Below, one piece after another: positions 44,730 to 56,887 of a stretch of DNA of 64,000 bases (position 1 is its first letter; each line of letters begins with the position of its first letter). The notes beneath the pieces are model-generated. The model was not told the DNA's origin, searched no databases, and saw nothing but the letters and a program-made list of their open reading frames with translations. Source of the DNA: Thinopyrum elongatum (lineage: Eukaryota; Streptophyta; Magnoliopsida; Poales; Poaceae); NCBI GenBank assembly GCA_011799875.1, contig CM022301.1, positions 217,988,526 through 218,052,525 of the forward strand, written 5' to 3'. Made by a program: the position numbers and the translations under genes.

Positions 44730-44799
44730 AAAACATCCAAGATTGATACTATAATAGCATGGCACAATAAAAAATTATAGATACATTGGAGACACATCA
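44730..44799 (-). mobile_element. Start of the LTR interrupted by E4
   Basis: Minus strand TGATGTGTCTCCAATGTATC up to the E4 insertion. Continues at 27300 downward. Together about 1.53 kb, the length of other LTRs of this family here. Its own host sequence is Copia, which begins at 44800. Confidence 0.85.
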
Positions 44800-46890
44800 G
44801 TGGACGTGCAAGCAAGTTTATCTATGCCCACCATGTCCAATTTGGTGATGTTTCAATGTCAAAGGTATTGGGTCTTGGCAAGTTCGTCATTTCTCAAGAT
44901 TTATCCATTGAAAAGGTCATGATTGTTGAGACCCTTGCATATGATTTACTTTCCGTTCGTCAACTTGCACTTATGGGCTTTGCCACATTCCTTGATCTTG
45001 ATACCGTGGCCCTTTTGTGGAGCAAGACTCTTAAAGTAGCCTTTGTTGGGCATGTCGAGAACAGTCTCTATGTGGTTAAATTCTCAGAGAGACCCACTGA
45101 GACCGCTACTTGCCTAATGGCTAAAGTTGACATGGGGTGGCTTTGGCATCGCTGTTTAGCCCACGTCAATATGAGATCTTTGCAGAGTCTCCAAAAGGGG
45201 GACCATGTCCATGGACTAACAAATGTTAGTTTTGCGAAGATCGTGCTTGCAGTGTTTGTATCGAAGGAAAGTTACATGAGACGGCTCATCGACCCATGAC
45301 TACTATTTACTTGAAGAGGCCCTTGGAGCTCCTTCACATGGATCTCTATGGTCCTCCATCATTTGATAGTCTTGGGGGAAGAAAGTATTGCTTGGTGATT
45401 GTGGATGATTACTCAAGATCACATGGGTATACTTCTTAAAGAGGAAGAGTGAGACCCAACAAACTGTCATCGACTTTGCAACTGAAGCTCAACGTCAACA
45501 TGATGCAAAGATATTGATGATTAGAAGTGACAATGGCACCGAGTTCAAGAACTACACCTTGGATGAGTTTCTTAGTGATGAGGGATCAAGCACCAATACT
45601 CCGCACCATATACCCCTCAACAAAAAGGTGTAGCGGAGAGGAAGAACCAGATGTTTATGGATGCGGCAAGGACCATGATGGCAGAATTCAAATCTCCGTA
45701 CAACTTTTGGGTCGAAGCCATCATCATCGCATGTCATGCATCCAATCGGCTCTACCTCCGCAAAGGCTTGAACAAGACTCCATATGAGATAATTATCGGC
45801 AACAAGCCCAACCCAAGTATTTCTGAGTGTTTGTTTGTAAGTGTCTCATTCTCAAAAAGGGTGCCTGTTTTTCTAAATTCGAACCTAGAGCTCAAGAGGG
45901 CATATTTGTTGGTTATGCTACAAACTCTCATGCTTACCATGTTCTCAACAAGTTCAATGGACTCATTGAGGAGGCGTGTAATGTGGATCTTGATGAAAAC
46001 AATGACTCCCAAGTGGAGCAAAGTGGTCTTTGTGATGTAGGTGACGAAATTCCTGCCCAAGCCATAAGAAGAATGGTAGTTGGTCATATCCTACCCATTG
46101 AGGCACCCCTTGTGGCCGAATGAGAAGGACAATGTTCTACGCAACTGGAACCATCACCAACACTTGACCCACACGTTTCCGAAGAACAAAGTGAAGGCCT
46201 CCACCAAGTGAACATGATCAAGAGCAAGATCAACCTCATGATGATGGTGATGCACCATGTGATGCCCAAGATCAAGTTCTTGACTCGGAGCAAGCTCGAG
46301 ATCAAGAGCGAGCTCAAGATCAATAAAGAGCTCAAGATCAAAAGAAAGCTCATGATGACGCTGAAGATGTTTATCCTCAAATTCCACTTGAAGAGCAATT
46401 GGAGCGTCGTGCTGTCAAGATAGCTTCCGGTCTCAAGCATAAAGGCCATGTCTTGGAGAATGTTATTGGAAGCTTAAGAAAGGGGTATCTACTCGTAAAC
46501 AATTAACAAACTTTTGTGAGCAACACGCATTTATTTCTTACATTGAACCCCAAAAGGTCCATGAGGCGCTCGAGGACCCAGATTGGCTAGAAGCCATGCA
46601 TGAAACTCAACAACTTCGAGCGCAACAGAGTGTGGAAATTGGTGCCAATACCAAAGAAGAACCATAATGTCATTGGAACCAAATGGATCTTCAAGAACAA
46701 GCAAGATGCACATGGGATTGTCATCCGCAACAAGGCAAGATTGGTGGCACAAGTCTACTCCCAAGTCGAGGGTATCGACTATAGTGAAACCTTTCCTTCC
46801 GTTGCTTGCCTTGAATCTATTCGCATGTTCCTTGCATATGCATCTCATCATGATCTCAAGTTGCAACAAATGGATGTGAAGAGTGTATTT
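44800..46890 (+). pseudogene. Copia-type polyprotein fragment (integrase to early RT)
   Basis: The order gag-pre-integrase, integrase, RT is that of Copia (Ty1). Landmarks: WLWHRCLAHVNMRSLQSL (about 45140), MDLYGPPSFDSLGGRKYCL (45340), RSDNGTEFKNYTLDEF (45525), ERKNQMFMDAARTM (45640), PYEIIIGNKP (45780), GIFVGYATNSHAYHVLNK (45895), and RT start IGTKWIFKNKQDAHG (46672) with ARLVAQVYSQVEGIDYSETF. Frame changes are needed at several points (near 45300, 45420, 45590, 45840, 46120) plus a stop after KEEP near 46660 in one frame. E6 cuts it after QQMDVKSVF. LTR element and E4 lie on its left. Confidence 0.85.
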
Positions 46891-47700
46891 CACTACTGCA
46901 GGATCCTGCTAACACGACACTACAATCAGAGACCCTTCGACGAAACTGTGTGCGATGCATAAATCACAAACGGTGGTGAAAGAAAATCGTCAAAAATGAT
47001 ACGAACTATTTGCGATGGTGGAGTCATCAAACACGATTCAGATTAGAGTTGCGTGTGCGATACGTGGCATACAGTTGATCCATACGAACTGTTTGCGATG
47101 ATCCAGAACAACAGAAATGGTCAGTCATATCAAGGTGTGTGCGATATACGGCATACAGTTCACTCAGATGAACTGTTTGCAATTAGGGAACACAACAGAT
47201 ACGGTCAGCCATATCAAGGTGTGTGTGATATACAACATACAGTTCACTCGGATGAACTGTTTGCGATTAGGGAACACAAAAGAAATGGTCAGCCAGATTG
47301 CGATAGACGACATATAGTTCGCTCGGATGAACTGTATGCGATGAGCCAAAACAACAGAAACGGTCAGCCAGATCAAGGTGTGTGAGATAGACAACATACA
47401 ATTCACGTAGATGAATTGTTTGTGATGAGCCAAAAGAACACAAATGATTCATGTAAACAAGATGTGTGTGATATGCGGCGAGGCCACTCGGACGAACTGT
47501 TTGCGACGAGAAAAAATAACACAAATGGTTACTACGGTTATGTCGTGTGTGATTATGTGTGTAGAAAAAACTTTGAAAATGCAAGAGAGTTGCTTGCGAT
47601 GGCCAGGAGTATCGCACACTATGCGTGGTGCGAGTACTCGTGTGTGATGATTAGTAAGTTAAACATATATTTCCTTATGTTAACACGTGTGTGATAACAC
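46891..47700. repeat. 84-bp subterminal repeats of E6
   Basis: Four to five clear units (about 47070-47440), each with acagttcactcggatgaact-type palindrome, aacagaaacggtcagcca and aggtgtgtgcgat. Because 84 is divisible by three, the repeats translate as apparent 28-residue repeats; these are not proteins. The zone ends in cacgtgtgtgataacacgtg (about 47684-47703), an inverted pair. Confidence 0.85.
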
Positions 47701-47818
47701 GTGACACCGCATAAAGTTGTGTGCTCCACTTAGTCTTCCCGTGCTCCAGCGAAGGCTTCCCACGCAAGGACCAGCCACAGGGGTGAACTGTAAAATCCCC
47801 AATCCCCTAGCCAGCTGC

Positions 47819-49384
47819 TGCTACTTCTTGAGCTTGCGTTGATTTTTTCCTTGAGGAGGAAAGGGTGATGCAGCAAAGTAGAGATAAGTATTTCCCTCAG
47901 TTAAGAACCAAGGTATCAATCCAGTAGGAGGCACAAGCAAGTCTCCAATATATGCACCTTCACAAACTAACAAACACTTGCACCCAACGCGATAAAGGGG
48001 TTGTCAATCCCTTCACGGTCACTTGCAAGAGTGAGATCTAATAGAGATACGTATAAAAGATAAATAAAAGAGCAAACTAAAGTAAATATAAATAAATTGC
48101 AGCAAGGTATTTTGGGTTGTTTGATTTATAGATCTGAAAATATATGATGGAAAATAGACCCGGGGGCCATAGGTTTCACTAGAGGCTTCTCTCTTGAAGA
48201 TAACATACAGTGGGTGAACAAATTACTGTTGAGCAATTGATAGAAAAGAGCATAGTTATGACGATATCTAAGACAATGATCATGAATATAGGCATCACGT
48301 CCGTGACAAGTAGACCGAAACGATTCTGCATCTACTACTATTAATCCACACATCGACCGCAATCCAACATGCATCTAGAGTATTAAGTTCATAAGAATGG
48401 AATAACGCCTTAAGCAAGATGACATGATGTAGAGGGATAAACTCAAGCAATATGATATAAACCCCATCTTTTTATCCTTAATGGCAACAATATAATACGT
48501 GCCTCGCTACCCCTACTATGTCACTGGGTGAGGACACCGCAAGATTGAACCCATCACAAAGCACCTCTCCCATTGCAAGAAAAACCAATCTAGTTGGCCA
48601 AACCAAACCGATAATTCGAAGAGAAATACAAAGCTATCTCAATCATGCATAAAAGAGTTCAGATGAGACTCAAATAGTATTCATAGATAATCTGATCATA
48701 AACCAACAATTCCTCGGATCTCAACAAACACACCACAAAAGAAGATTACATCGGATAGAACTCCAAGAACATCGAGGAGAACATGGTATTGAAGATCAAA
48801 GAGAGAGAAGAAGCCATCTAGCTACTAGCTATGGACCCGTAGGTCTGTGGTAAACTACTAACACATCATCGGTAGGGCAGCAAGGTTGATGTAGAAGCCC
48901 TCCGTGATCGAACCCCCCTCCGACAGATCATCGGAAAAGGCCCCAAGATGGGATCTCACGAGAACATAAGCTTGTGGCGGCGAAAAGTATTTTTGTGGAC
49001 GCTTCTAATGTTCGGGGAATATTTGAGAATATATAGAGCTGGAATTAGGGTTAGGGGACCCTCGAGGGGCCCACAAGCCAGGGGCGTGCCCTAGAGGCTT
49101 GTGGCCTCCTCGGGACTCCTCTGGCCCTATCCCCAAGTCTCCTGGGTGTCTTCTGGTCCAAGAAAAATCATCGTAAAGTTTTATTCCGTTTGGACTCCGT
49201 TTGATATTCCTTTTCTGAAAAAGTCAAAAACAAGGAAAAAACAGAAACTGGCACTGGGCTCTAGGTTAATAACTTAGTCCCAAAAATAATATAAAATAGC
49301 ATATTAATGCATCTAAAACATCCAAAACAGATAATATAATAGCATGGAACTATCAAAAATTATAGATACATTGGAGACGTATCA
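47819..49384 (-). mobile_element. Solo LTR, 1,566 bp
   Basis: Same family as 33749-35284, in reverse: starts tgctacttcttgag, ends ggagacgtatca. Flanks gctgc (47814-47818) and gctac (49385-49389) agree at four of five bases, so an old duplication with one change. No internal region. It separates 47700-47818 from a TATA box and hairpin that begin only about ten bases to its right. Confidence 0.8.
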
Positions 49385-49392
49385 GCTACTAG

Positions 49393-49402
49393 CTATAAAT
49401 AA
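49393..49402 (+). promoter_or_regulatory. TATA-like box upstream of hairpin
   Basis: ctataaataa, about 110 bases before the hairpin arm, with ATG codons only in short frames downstream. The solo LTR now ends eight bases upstream and may have displaced or supplied upstream elements. Functional role is inferred. Confidence 0.4.
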
Positions 49403-49510
49403 CCACAGCAATGGCCGGCGGTGGCGAGTCACTACTGATCCACTTGCTAGCTAGTTACTCACACATACCGGCATACCCCCATCGGCCAACGGTAGGATGA
49501 AGTTGCACGA

Positions 49511-49680
49511 CGGGAACGGGCGCCGAGGATCATAGTTTAGGATAATTAATTACACCTCCAGAGCCAGATGAGCACCGATTTCATTACATTTTGGGCATTC
49601 TTCAACTAAAAGTGGTGTTCATCTGGCTTTGGAGGTATAATTAATTAACCTAATCTATGATCTCCGGCACCCGTTCCCCG
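49511..49680 (+). ncRNA. Long hairpin, 66-bp arms, possible small-RNA precursor
   Basis: Arm 49511-49576 pairs with 49614-49680 around a 37-nt loop, with about 58 of 66 positions identical as inverted repeat and one single-base bulge. Three differences are G-U pairs on the plus strand. The arms do not extend beyond these limits, there is no evident target duplication, and the size and mismatch pattern suit a young plant MIRNA-like or siRNA hairpin. A foldback transposon is the alternative. No known microRNA was recognised in the arms. Strand is taken from the TATA box at 49393. Confidence 0.5.
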
Positions 49681-50400
49681 TGTCCGGTTGAGATCAAATA
49701 ATTAAAGGTTCTTCTCAAGCTCCACCTCAGGAGCCCCTAGAAGTGAAGCTGTCCGGTTCCACATCGCCGCCAAGCAGCTAATCGGCCGTCGATGTTCAAC
49801 CCACCAAGTTTGGCTACAACCTGAGGGGTGGAGCAGTGGCCTTCCTGGGACCATCGTGCCGCACGAAAATGCATCATGGTGACGCGTGCGGTGCAATCGC
49901 GTGCATATGGGCCCCCAACGTGATCGTGCACCAGCCCCAACAGCTCACAGAGCGCGCGTGGAGGGACGCGACCCGAGCGCGCCTCGGCGCCTAAATGGCG
50001 AGCAGAGCGCGCGGAGGGACGTGACCCGAGTGCGCCTCAGCACCTAAACGGCGAGAAAAGCGTGCGGAGCTACGCGAGCAGAGCACGTAGTGGCTGCCTT
50101 AGCGACGAGCAAGCACATGCATAATTATTGCATATAGAAGTTGAACATAGCAGGGAATAGCCGTCCATAAGCTGGCGGGTGCAATATACCAGCTCGTACC
50201 TACCAACACAAATGCCTAGTGCAAAAATTAATGGCATTATACACGTGTCCCGCGATCCATGCCAATGCTTCCCGCCTCTTCCCTCATTGTTTTCCCGCCA
50301 CCAGCTAGTGGCTAGCTCCATATGACCCAGGCGGCAACGCACCGTAGCGACACTATGCGCAGATCTAGTCCACACCCATCTACCATTTGTTATTCCAAGC
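49681..50400. other. E6 region without a supported gene
   Basis: GC-rich with two imperfect copies near 49953-50065 (agcgcgcgtggagggacgcga / agcgcgcggagggacgtgac). It is perhaps the promoter side of the ORF at 50401. Nothing else seen. Confidence 0.4.
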
Positions 50401-50675
50401 ATGCTAGGCAACCAAAGCTTAGACGTCGACCCCTTCATGGATTACATCTTCGGTGAGGAGAACGAGCCGGAGCAGGTCCGAGAGCAAGAGCTTCGTCAGC
50501 CGATGCAGGCGCCATGGCCCATCGGCAGCGATATCGCCGTGTCGTTCCTTGGGCGCATAATGGACATACTACAGAGGAAGTGTGTGAGCAGTTTGCCATC
50601 CACCATGCAAAAGATCAGAGCTGCTAGGCGGCATGATCGATGACCCACCCGAAGAGCCGCCGTCTCCGGTATCGG
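50401..50675 (+). CDS. Truncated unknown ORF in E6
   Basis: ATG 50401, MLGNQSLDVDPFMDYIFGEE, then EPEQVREQELRQPMQAPWPI and SFLGRIMDILQRKCV. The frame stops at 50641-50643. A one-base shift would instead continue ELLGGMIDDPPEEPPSPV up to the LTR at 50676, so the true gene was probably longer and is cut by that insertion. No family recognised. Confidence 0.4.
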
Positions 50676-52389
50676 TGTCAAAACCGGCGGTTCTCGGGTA
50701 GGGGGTCCCCAGCTGTAGATCTTGGATCGATGGGGAACAAGGAACGCAGAGACAATATTTACCCACGTTTGGGCCCTCTCGAAGAGGTAAAACCCTACAT
50801 CTAGCTTGATTGTATTGATGTGTTTGTATGATGGTTACAAAGTTTATCTACCACGAGATCGGATGAACTAAACCCTAGATGAGTAGGATGATGGTTCTAG
50901 CCTCTACGGACTAAAGCCTCTAGTTTATATAGACACCAGGGGTACCTAGGGTTACACATGGTCGGTTACCATCAGAGGATAAACATGCCAACTCCCTTAT
51001 CTTAACTTGGAGGATACGCCAAGTCTTCGGAGCCTTCCTACCCGAACAGGGAATCTCTTATGCCTCGGTCCTCCAATGATGGATCAAGTGTGGCCCTACT
51101 ATCCAGCCTACGAGAGATAGACCGGCAGCCCAGGGACCCCATAGTCTGGGACACCCTCAGTAGCCCCCGAACTACTCTTCGAAACCGAGGTAGGTGCGGG
51201 GAGTCATCGGCTTTGTGGACCTGTTCCTTCCATGATGCTTGCGCCAGGTTCGCTGTCAACCCTTGTCCGGATTATGTCATGACTTCTGAATTGTACATAT
51301 TACTTAGCCTCAAAGGCCAGCCACTCGAGTGTGAACAGTGCCTTCACCTGACAACTTTTGGTGAAAGGTCACAGCCGACCAAAACACTGACCAGTTATGA
51401 AAACTTGATTCGTGGTTCGAGGCAATTTTTGCATTGGCACGTCCCATCAATATGGAGATCGTGCCCCAATTTTAAGGGACATGGTCAATGATTTGGGTTA
51501 TCCCACGCGCGCATAACGACACGATTATATCAGGAAGCGGTGAGGTCTGCAGCGCAGTAGAGGGACCCTTGGGCTTATAATAGCTTATAAAAGGGGAGCA
51601 GCCACCAAGTTCTCCTCACGCTCTCACATCCTCCATTGCCATCACCTTCCCAACCTCTTGAGCTCCAGTGCCCAGATCCATCTTTTCTCAAAAAACTTCC
51701 CAGCCATTTCCTCAATCCGGCCATGGCTGGTTCTGGCTCGAAGGGCAAGTGCGAAGCCTGCAGCGTCACCTAGGACGCCATCCAGGAGCTAAAGCACGCG
51801 GGCTATCTTCCAGCCAATGTCGCCCACCGTGTTCTGGAGGAGGGCCAGGTCATCCCCACGCCCAGGCCAGGCGAAACGGTGGTGTTCCTTCCCCACTTTA
51901 TCCGGGGACTGGGCTTCCCCCTCCATCCCTTTGTCTGGGGCCTGATGTTCTTCTACGGGTTAGATTTCCACGATCTCGCCCCTAACTCCTTTCTGCACAT
52001 CTCGGCCTTCATCATTATCTGCGAGGCTTTTCTTTGGGTCCGTCCACACTTTGATCTGTGGCTAAAGGTCTTTAATGTCAAGACGAAGATAGTTGATGGC
52101 CAACAGGCGGATTGTGGGGGGTGATCAGCAAACTCCCCCGGGTCGAGTGGCTGGAAGGGACCTTTATAGATACCATCAAGATCTGGCAGAAGGAGTGGTT
52201 TTATATCACAGAGCCACGTGGTGCAGATTGGGCGGCATTCCCCGCCTTCCGATCCGGACCCCCTACAAGGCTGGTCTCATGGACCAAGAAAGGGCTCGAC
52301 TGGGGGTCGCCTATGGAGGTGGCGTCGCTGCAAAAGCGCATCTCCCATATGATAAAGAAGAAGGTCGAACTGACCAATGTGGTTCAAAT
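50676..52389 (+). mobile_element. Gypsy-type element fragment
   Basis: LTR-like start tgtcaaaaccggcggttctc at 50676, then a Triticeae-type LTR sequence (ggtaaaaccctacatctagc). The LTR end and primer site could not be fixed. The ORF at 51723 follows a TATA box (tataaaag, 51587-51594). The element is cut at 52390 by the next LTR. Confidence 0.6.
51723..52389 (+). pseudogene. Putative gypsy-type transposon protein (PF04195-like), broken
   Basis: MAGSGSKGKCEACSVT, then an in-frame TAG (51771-51773), DAIQELKHAGYLPANVAHRV, FIRGLGFPLHPFVWGLMFFY, LAPNSFLHISAF, RPHFDLWLKVF. After GQQADCGG a one-base shift continues KLPRVEWLEGTFIDTIKIWQ and EWFYITEPRGADWAAFPAFR. This is the N-terminal gag-like domain annotated in plants as putative gypsy-type transposon. 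The pattern LPHFIRGLGFP is typical. Three defects: stop, frameshift, and truncation by the LTR at 52390. Confidence 0.8.
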
Positions 52390-53852
52390 TGACAACCCAC
52401 AAGTATAGGGGACCATTTGTAACCTTTTTCAATAAATAAGAGTGTCGAACCAAACGAGGAGCTAAAGGTATAACAAATATTCCCTCAAGTTCTATCGACC
52501 ACCGATACAACTCTACGCACACTTAACGTTTGCTTTACCTAAAACAAGTATGAAACTATTTTGTAGGTGTGATGCTAGAACTACTTTACAAGAATAAAAC
52601 TAGGAGTACTTTGTGAGATAATAAAAGTTAGTTGTTTAGTAGAGAGCTTTTTGCCACACAAGAAAGTTATTTGTCCCTAGGTGATCGATAACTAGACCGG
52701 TAATCATTATCGCAATTTATATGAGGGAGAGGCATGAGCTAACATACTTATCATTGGAACTCTAGTAAGCATCCACAACTACCAAAGATCATTAAGGTAA
52801 AACCCAACCATAGCATTAAGTATCAAATCCTCTTTATCCCATACGCAACAACCCCCTTACTCGGGCGTAAGCTTCTGTCACTCCAGCCACCCACCATAAG
52901 CGAATCATGAACGTATTGCAACACCCTATAGCGGGGATCCCTCATGTTTGCGCGACACGGAGGGCACCATAGGACAGCACCAAAATAAAATATACAACTC
53001 AAACCAATCACGATCATCAATCAACCCATAGGACAAAACAGATCTACTCAAACACCATAGGATAACCACATATCATTGGATAATAATATATAGTGTTGAG
53101 CACCATGTTTAAGTAGAGAATTGCAGCGGGAATAGAAAGGTTACACCACTGCATAAAGGGGGAGAAAGTTGGTTTTGACGATATCAAGGTTGTTGATGTA
53201 GATCACCGTCACGATCCTAGCCCCGGCGCCACCGGGAGAGAGGGGGAGAGCGCCCCCCTCCTTCTTCTTCTTCCCTGGCCTCCCCCTAGATGGGAGGAGA
53301 GTTTGCCCTCTGGTCCATGGTCTCCATGGCGGCGGAGGGGCAAGAGCCCCTCCTAGATTGGATCTATCTCTCTTTTCTCTTCTGTTTTGCGTTCCTGTTT
53401 TCTCGCCCTTCACCGTTTCTTAAATTCCTGGAGATCCATAACTCCGATTGGGCTGAAATTTTAACACAATTGTTTTCCATAAATTATATTTCTTGCGGCG
53501 AAAGAAGGGGGTCAAGTGAGCTATGAGGCTCTCACTAACCACCACGGCGCGCCAGACCCCCTGGCGCGCCCTGATGGTTCGTGGGCCCCTCGAGTGTCGT
53601 CTTGCGTTGATTCTTCTTCCATAAATTCACATATATTCCAAAAAAATCTCCGTAAAGTTTTATTGAGTTTGGACTTTGTTTGATATGGATATTCTGCGAA
53701 ACAAAAAACATGCAACAAGCAGGAACTGGCACTGGGCACTGGATCAATACGTTAGTCTAATAAATCATATAAATTGTTGCCAAAAGTATGTGAAAGTTGA
53801 ATAATATTGGCATGGAACAATCAAAAATTATAGATACGACGGAGACATATCA
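52390..53852 (-). repeat. 3' LTR of minus-strand element
   Basis: TG..CA ends as described. The preceding bases caaat (52385-52389) are the candidate target duplication, whose partner is lost on the right. Confidence 0.8.
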
Positions 53853-56800
53853 GCATCCCCAAGCTTAATTCCTGCTTGTCCTCGAGTAGGTAAATGATAA
53901 AAAAATAATTTTTGATGTGGAATGCTACCTAGCATAATCTTGATCATATATCTAATCATGGCATGAATATTAAGACATGAGTGATTCAAAGCAATAGTCT
54001 ATAATTTGACATAAAGACATCAATACTCATGCATCCCAACAAACAATCTTGTCTTTTAGAATATCAATGCTAAAGAATGCTATCCCTACAAAATCATATA
54101 GTCTTGTCATGCTCGATCTTCCTAACACAAAGTATTTATCATGCACAACCCCGATGACAAGCCGAGCAATTGGTTGATATTTTTTAATGCGCTTCAGCTT
54201 TTTCAACCCCCACGCAATACATGAGTGCAAGCCATGGACATAGCACTATGGGTGGAATAGAGTATGATGATAGGGGTAAACATAGAGAAGACAAAAAAGA
54301 AAGTCTCACATCGACGCGGCTAATCAACGGGCTATGGAGATGCCCATCAATTGATATCAATGCGAGGAGTAGGGATTGACATGCAACAGATGCACTAAGA
54401 GCTATAAGTGTATGAAATCTCAACATGAAAACTAAGTGGGTGTGCATCCAACTTGCTTGCTCATGAAGACCTCAGGCATTTGAGGAAGCCCATCATCGGA
54501 ATATAAAAGCCAAGTTCTATAATGAAAAATTCCCACTAGTATATGACAGTGACTACATAGGAGACTCTCTATATGAAAAACATGGTGCTACTTTGAAGCA
54601 CAAGTGTGGAATTGGCATGCCCCTTCTCTCTTTTCTCTCATTTTTTCTTTTCTTTCTTTTTTTTCTTTTTTTTTGTCTTGGGCTCTTTTTGGCCTCACTT
54701 TTTTTCTTCTTCTTTTTTTATTTTTGTACGGAGTCTCATCCTGACTTGTGGGGGAATCATAGTCTCTATCATCCTTTCCTCACTGGGACATGCTCTAATA
54801 ATGAATAATGATGATCATCACACTTCTATTTACTTACAACTCAATATTACAACTCGATACCTAGAACAAAGTATGACTCTATATGAATGCCTATGGCAGT
54901 GTACCAGATGTGCAATGATCTAGCGTAGCAAGGATATCAAAAAACAGACAAGCCGTGGAAATACCATGCTAGCTATCTTACGATCATGCTAAGCAATATG
55001 ATAATGAATGCTCAAGTCATAAAACGGAACGATGGAAGTTGCATGGCAATATATCTCGGAATGGCTATGGAAATGCCATAATAGGTAGGTATGGTGGCTG
55101 TTTTGAGGAAGATATAATAAGGATTATGTGTGATAGAGTGTATCATATCACGGGGTTCGGATGGACCTGCGAAGTTTGCACCACATCTCGAGGTGAGAAA
55201 GCGCAATGCATGGTACCATAGAGGCTAGCAAATTGCGGAAAGGTAAGAGTGCGTATAATCCATGGACTCACATTAGTCAGAACTCACATACTTATTGCAA
55301 AAGTTTATTAGCCCTCGAAGCAAAGTACTACTATGCATGCTCCTAGGGGGATAGATTGGTAGGAAAAGACCATCACTCATCCCCGACCGCCACTCATAAG
55401 GAAGACAATCAATAATAAATCATGCTCCAACTTCTTAGCATAACGAGAGACTATACGTGCATGCTTCCGGAATCACAAACCTTAACACCAATATTCTTAC
55501 TAACCACAACCATTTACTAGTACCTCCCACATATTATCATCTCTATATCGCAAAACTTTGCAAGGAATCAAACATATCATATTCAGTGATCCACAAGTTT
55601 TATGTAGGATTTTATGACTATCCATGTGAATGACCAATTCATGTTGACTCTCTAAATAGATATAAGTGAAGCATGAGAGTTTAATTCTTTCTACAAAAGA
55701 CCATGCTCTAATAAATATAAGTGAAGCAAAAGAGCATTCTACAAATAATGGTTTTCTATATGTAGAGAAATAGGCAATCCAAACTTCAAATGATATAAGT
55801 GAAGCACATGAAGAATTCTATAAAGCCATACTCAAAAGATATAAGTGAAGTGCAAAGAGCATTCTATAAATCAACCAAGGACTATCTCATACCAACATGG
55901 TGCATTACTAAAAGAAAATTTAAAAGGCACACGACGCTCCAAGATCTACGCATATCACATGAACAAAACAAAAATCGAAACATACCGATACATGTTGAAG
56001 AAACATGGGATGCCTTCCGGGGCATCCCCAAGCTTAGACGCTGGAGTATCCTTGAATATTTACTTGGGGTGCCTTGGGCATCCCCAAGCTTGAACTATTT
56101 CCTCTCCTCCTTCTCCTCATATCGAGACCTCCTCGATTCTCGAACACTTCATCCACACAAAACTTAACAAAACCCTCGTGAGATCCGTTAGTATAATAAA
56201 GCAAATCACTACTCTAAGTACTGTTGCAAACCCAATCATATTTTATTTTTGCATTATCCCTAATGTATTCTAACTTCTCCTAGATTATACCACCGATACA
56301 CTACATAGTTCCATCAAAATAAGCAAAACAATGCATCAAAAATAGAATATGTCAAAAACAGGATAGTCTGTAGCAGTCTGAACTTTGACCATACTTATGT
56401 AACTCCAAAAATTCTGAAAAATTAGGACAAAATAAACCTTTTTCATAGCAGTACTGTGTAAAAATTTCAGAAACTTTTGATGTTCCAGTAAAAATGTAAA
56501 TTCATGCACTATAACCAAAGTTTTTGTTTTTGCACCGCACATACCAAACAAGCAATCTAATCATCCTAAAGGCAAATCTTGGCACATTATTTTCATAATA
56601 CAATGGATTTGTACAAGGGGATAATTATTTTTGTTGACAAGTTTCTATTATCAAGGTTCGCAAAGTTTCCATGTGCACGAACAAAGTTCAAGGCTAGCTC
56701 CCACTTTAACAATGCTCGTCTCTCTCACTTTCACTTTTCTTTTTGAAAAAGTTGTAAGTTCCCCTCTATATTTTTTTATTTTTAAACTTTATAAAAGCAC

Positions 56801-56887
56801 ACAACAGAATAAAATGACTCTCTAAAACTTCCAGGTTGTCTCCCTGGCAGCGCTTTCTTTAAAGCCATTAAGCTAGGCATAAAGTGC

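Larger units (their letters stand above)
46891..50675. mobile_element. CACTA element E6, reverse orientation, partial
   Basis: Starts cactactgcaggatcctg at 46891, inserted in the Copia RT (preceding bases ttt). It is the mirror of the E4 right end. It contains 84-bp subterminal repeats, then a region with a solo LTR, TATA motif, hairpin and truncated ORF, cut by another LTR element at 50676. Its far end is not visible. Confidence 0.75.

Noticed and set aside
44730..46890. Composite transposon made of two inverted CACTA ends around Copia sequence
   Set aside because: E4's right flank is LTR sequence that continues at 27300, so E4 and E6 are independent insertions in a larger retrotransposon nest.
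47053..47433. Apparent 28-residue repeat proteins (CDIRHTVHSDELFAI type)
   Set aside because: They come from 84-bp DNA repeats divisible by three in CACTA subterminal zones, and appear on both strands.
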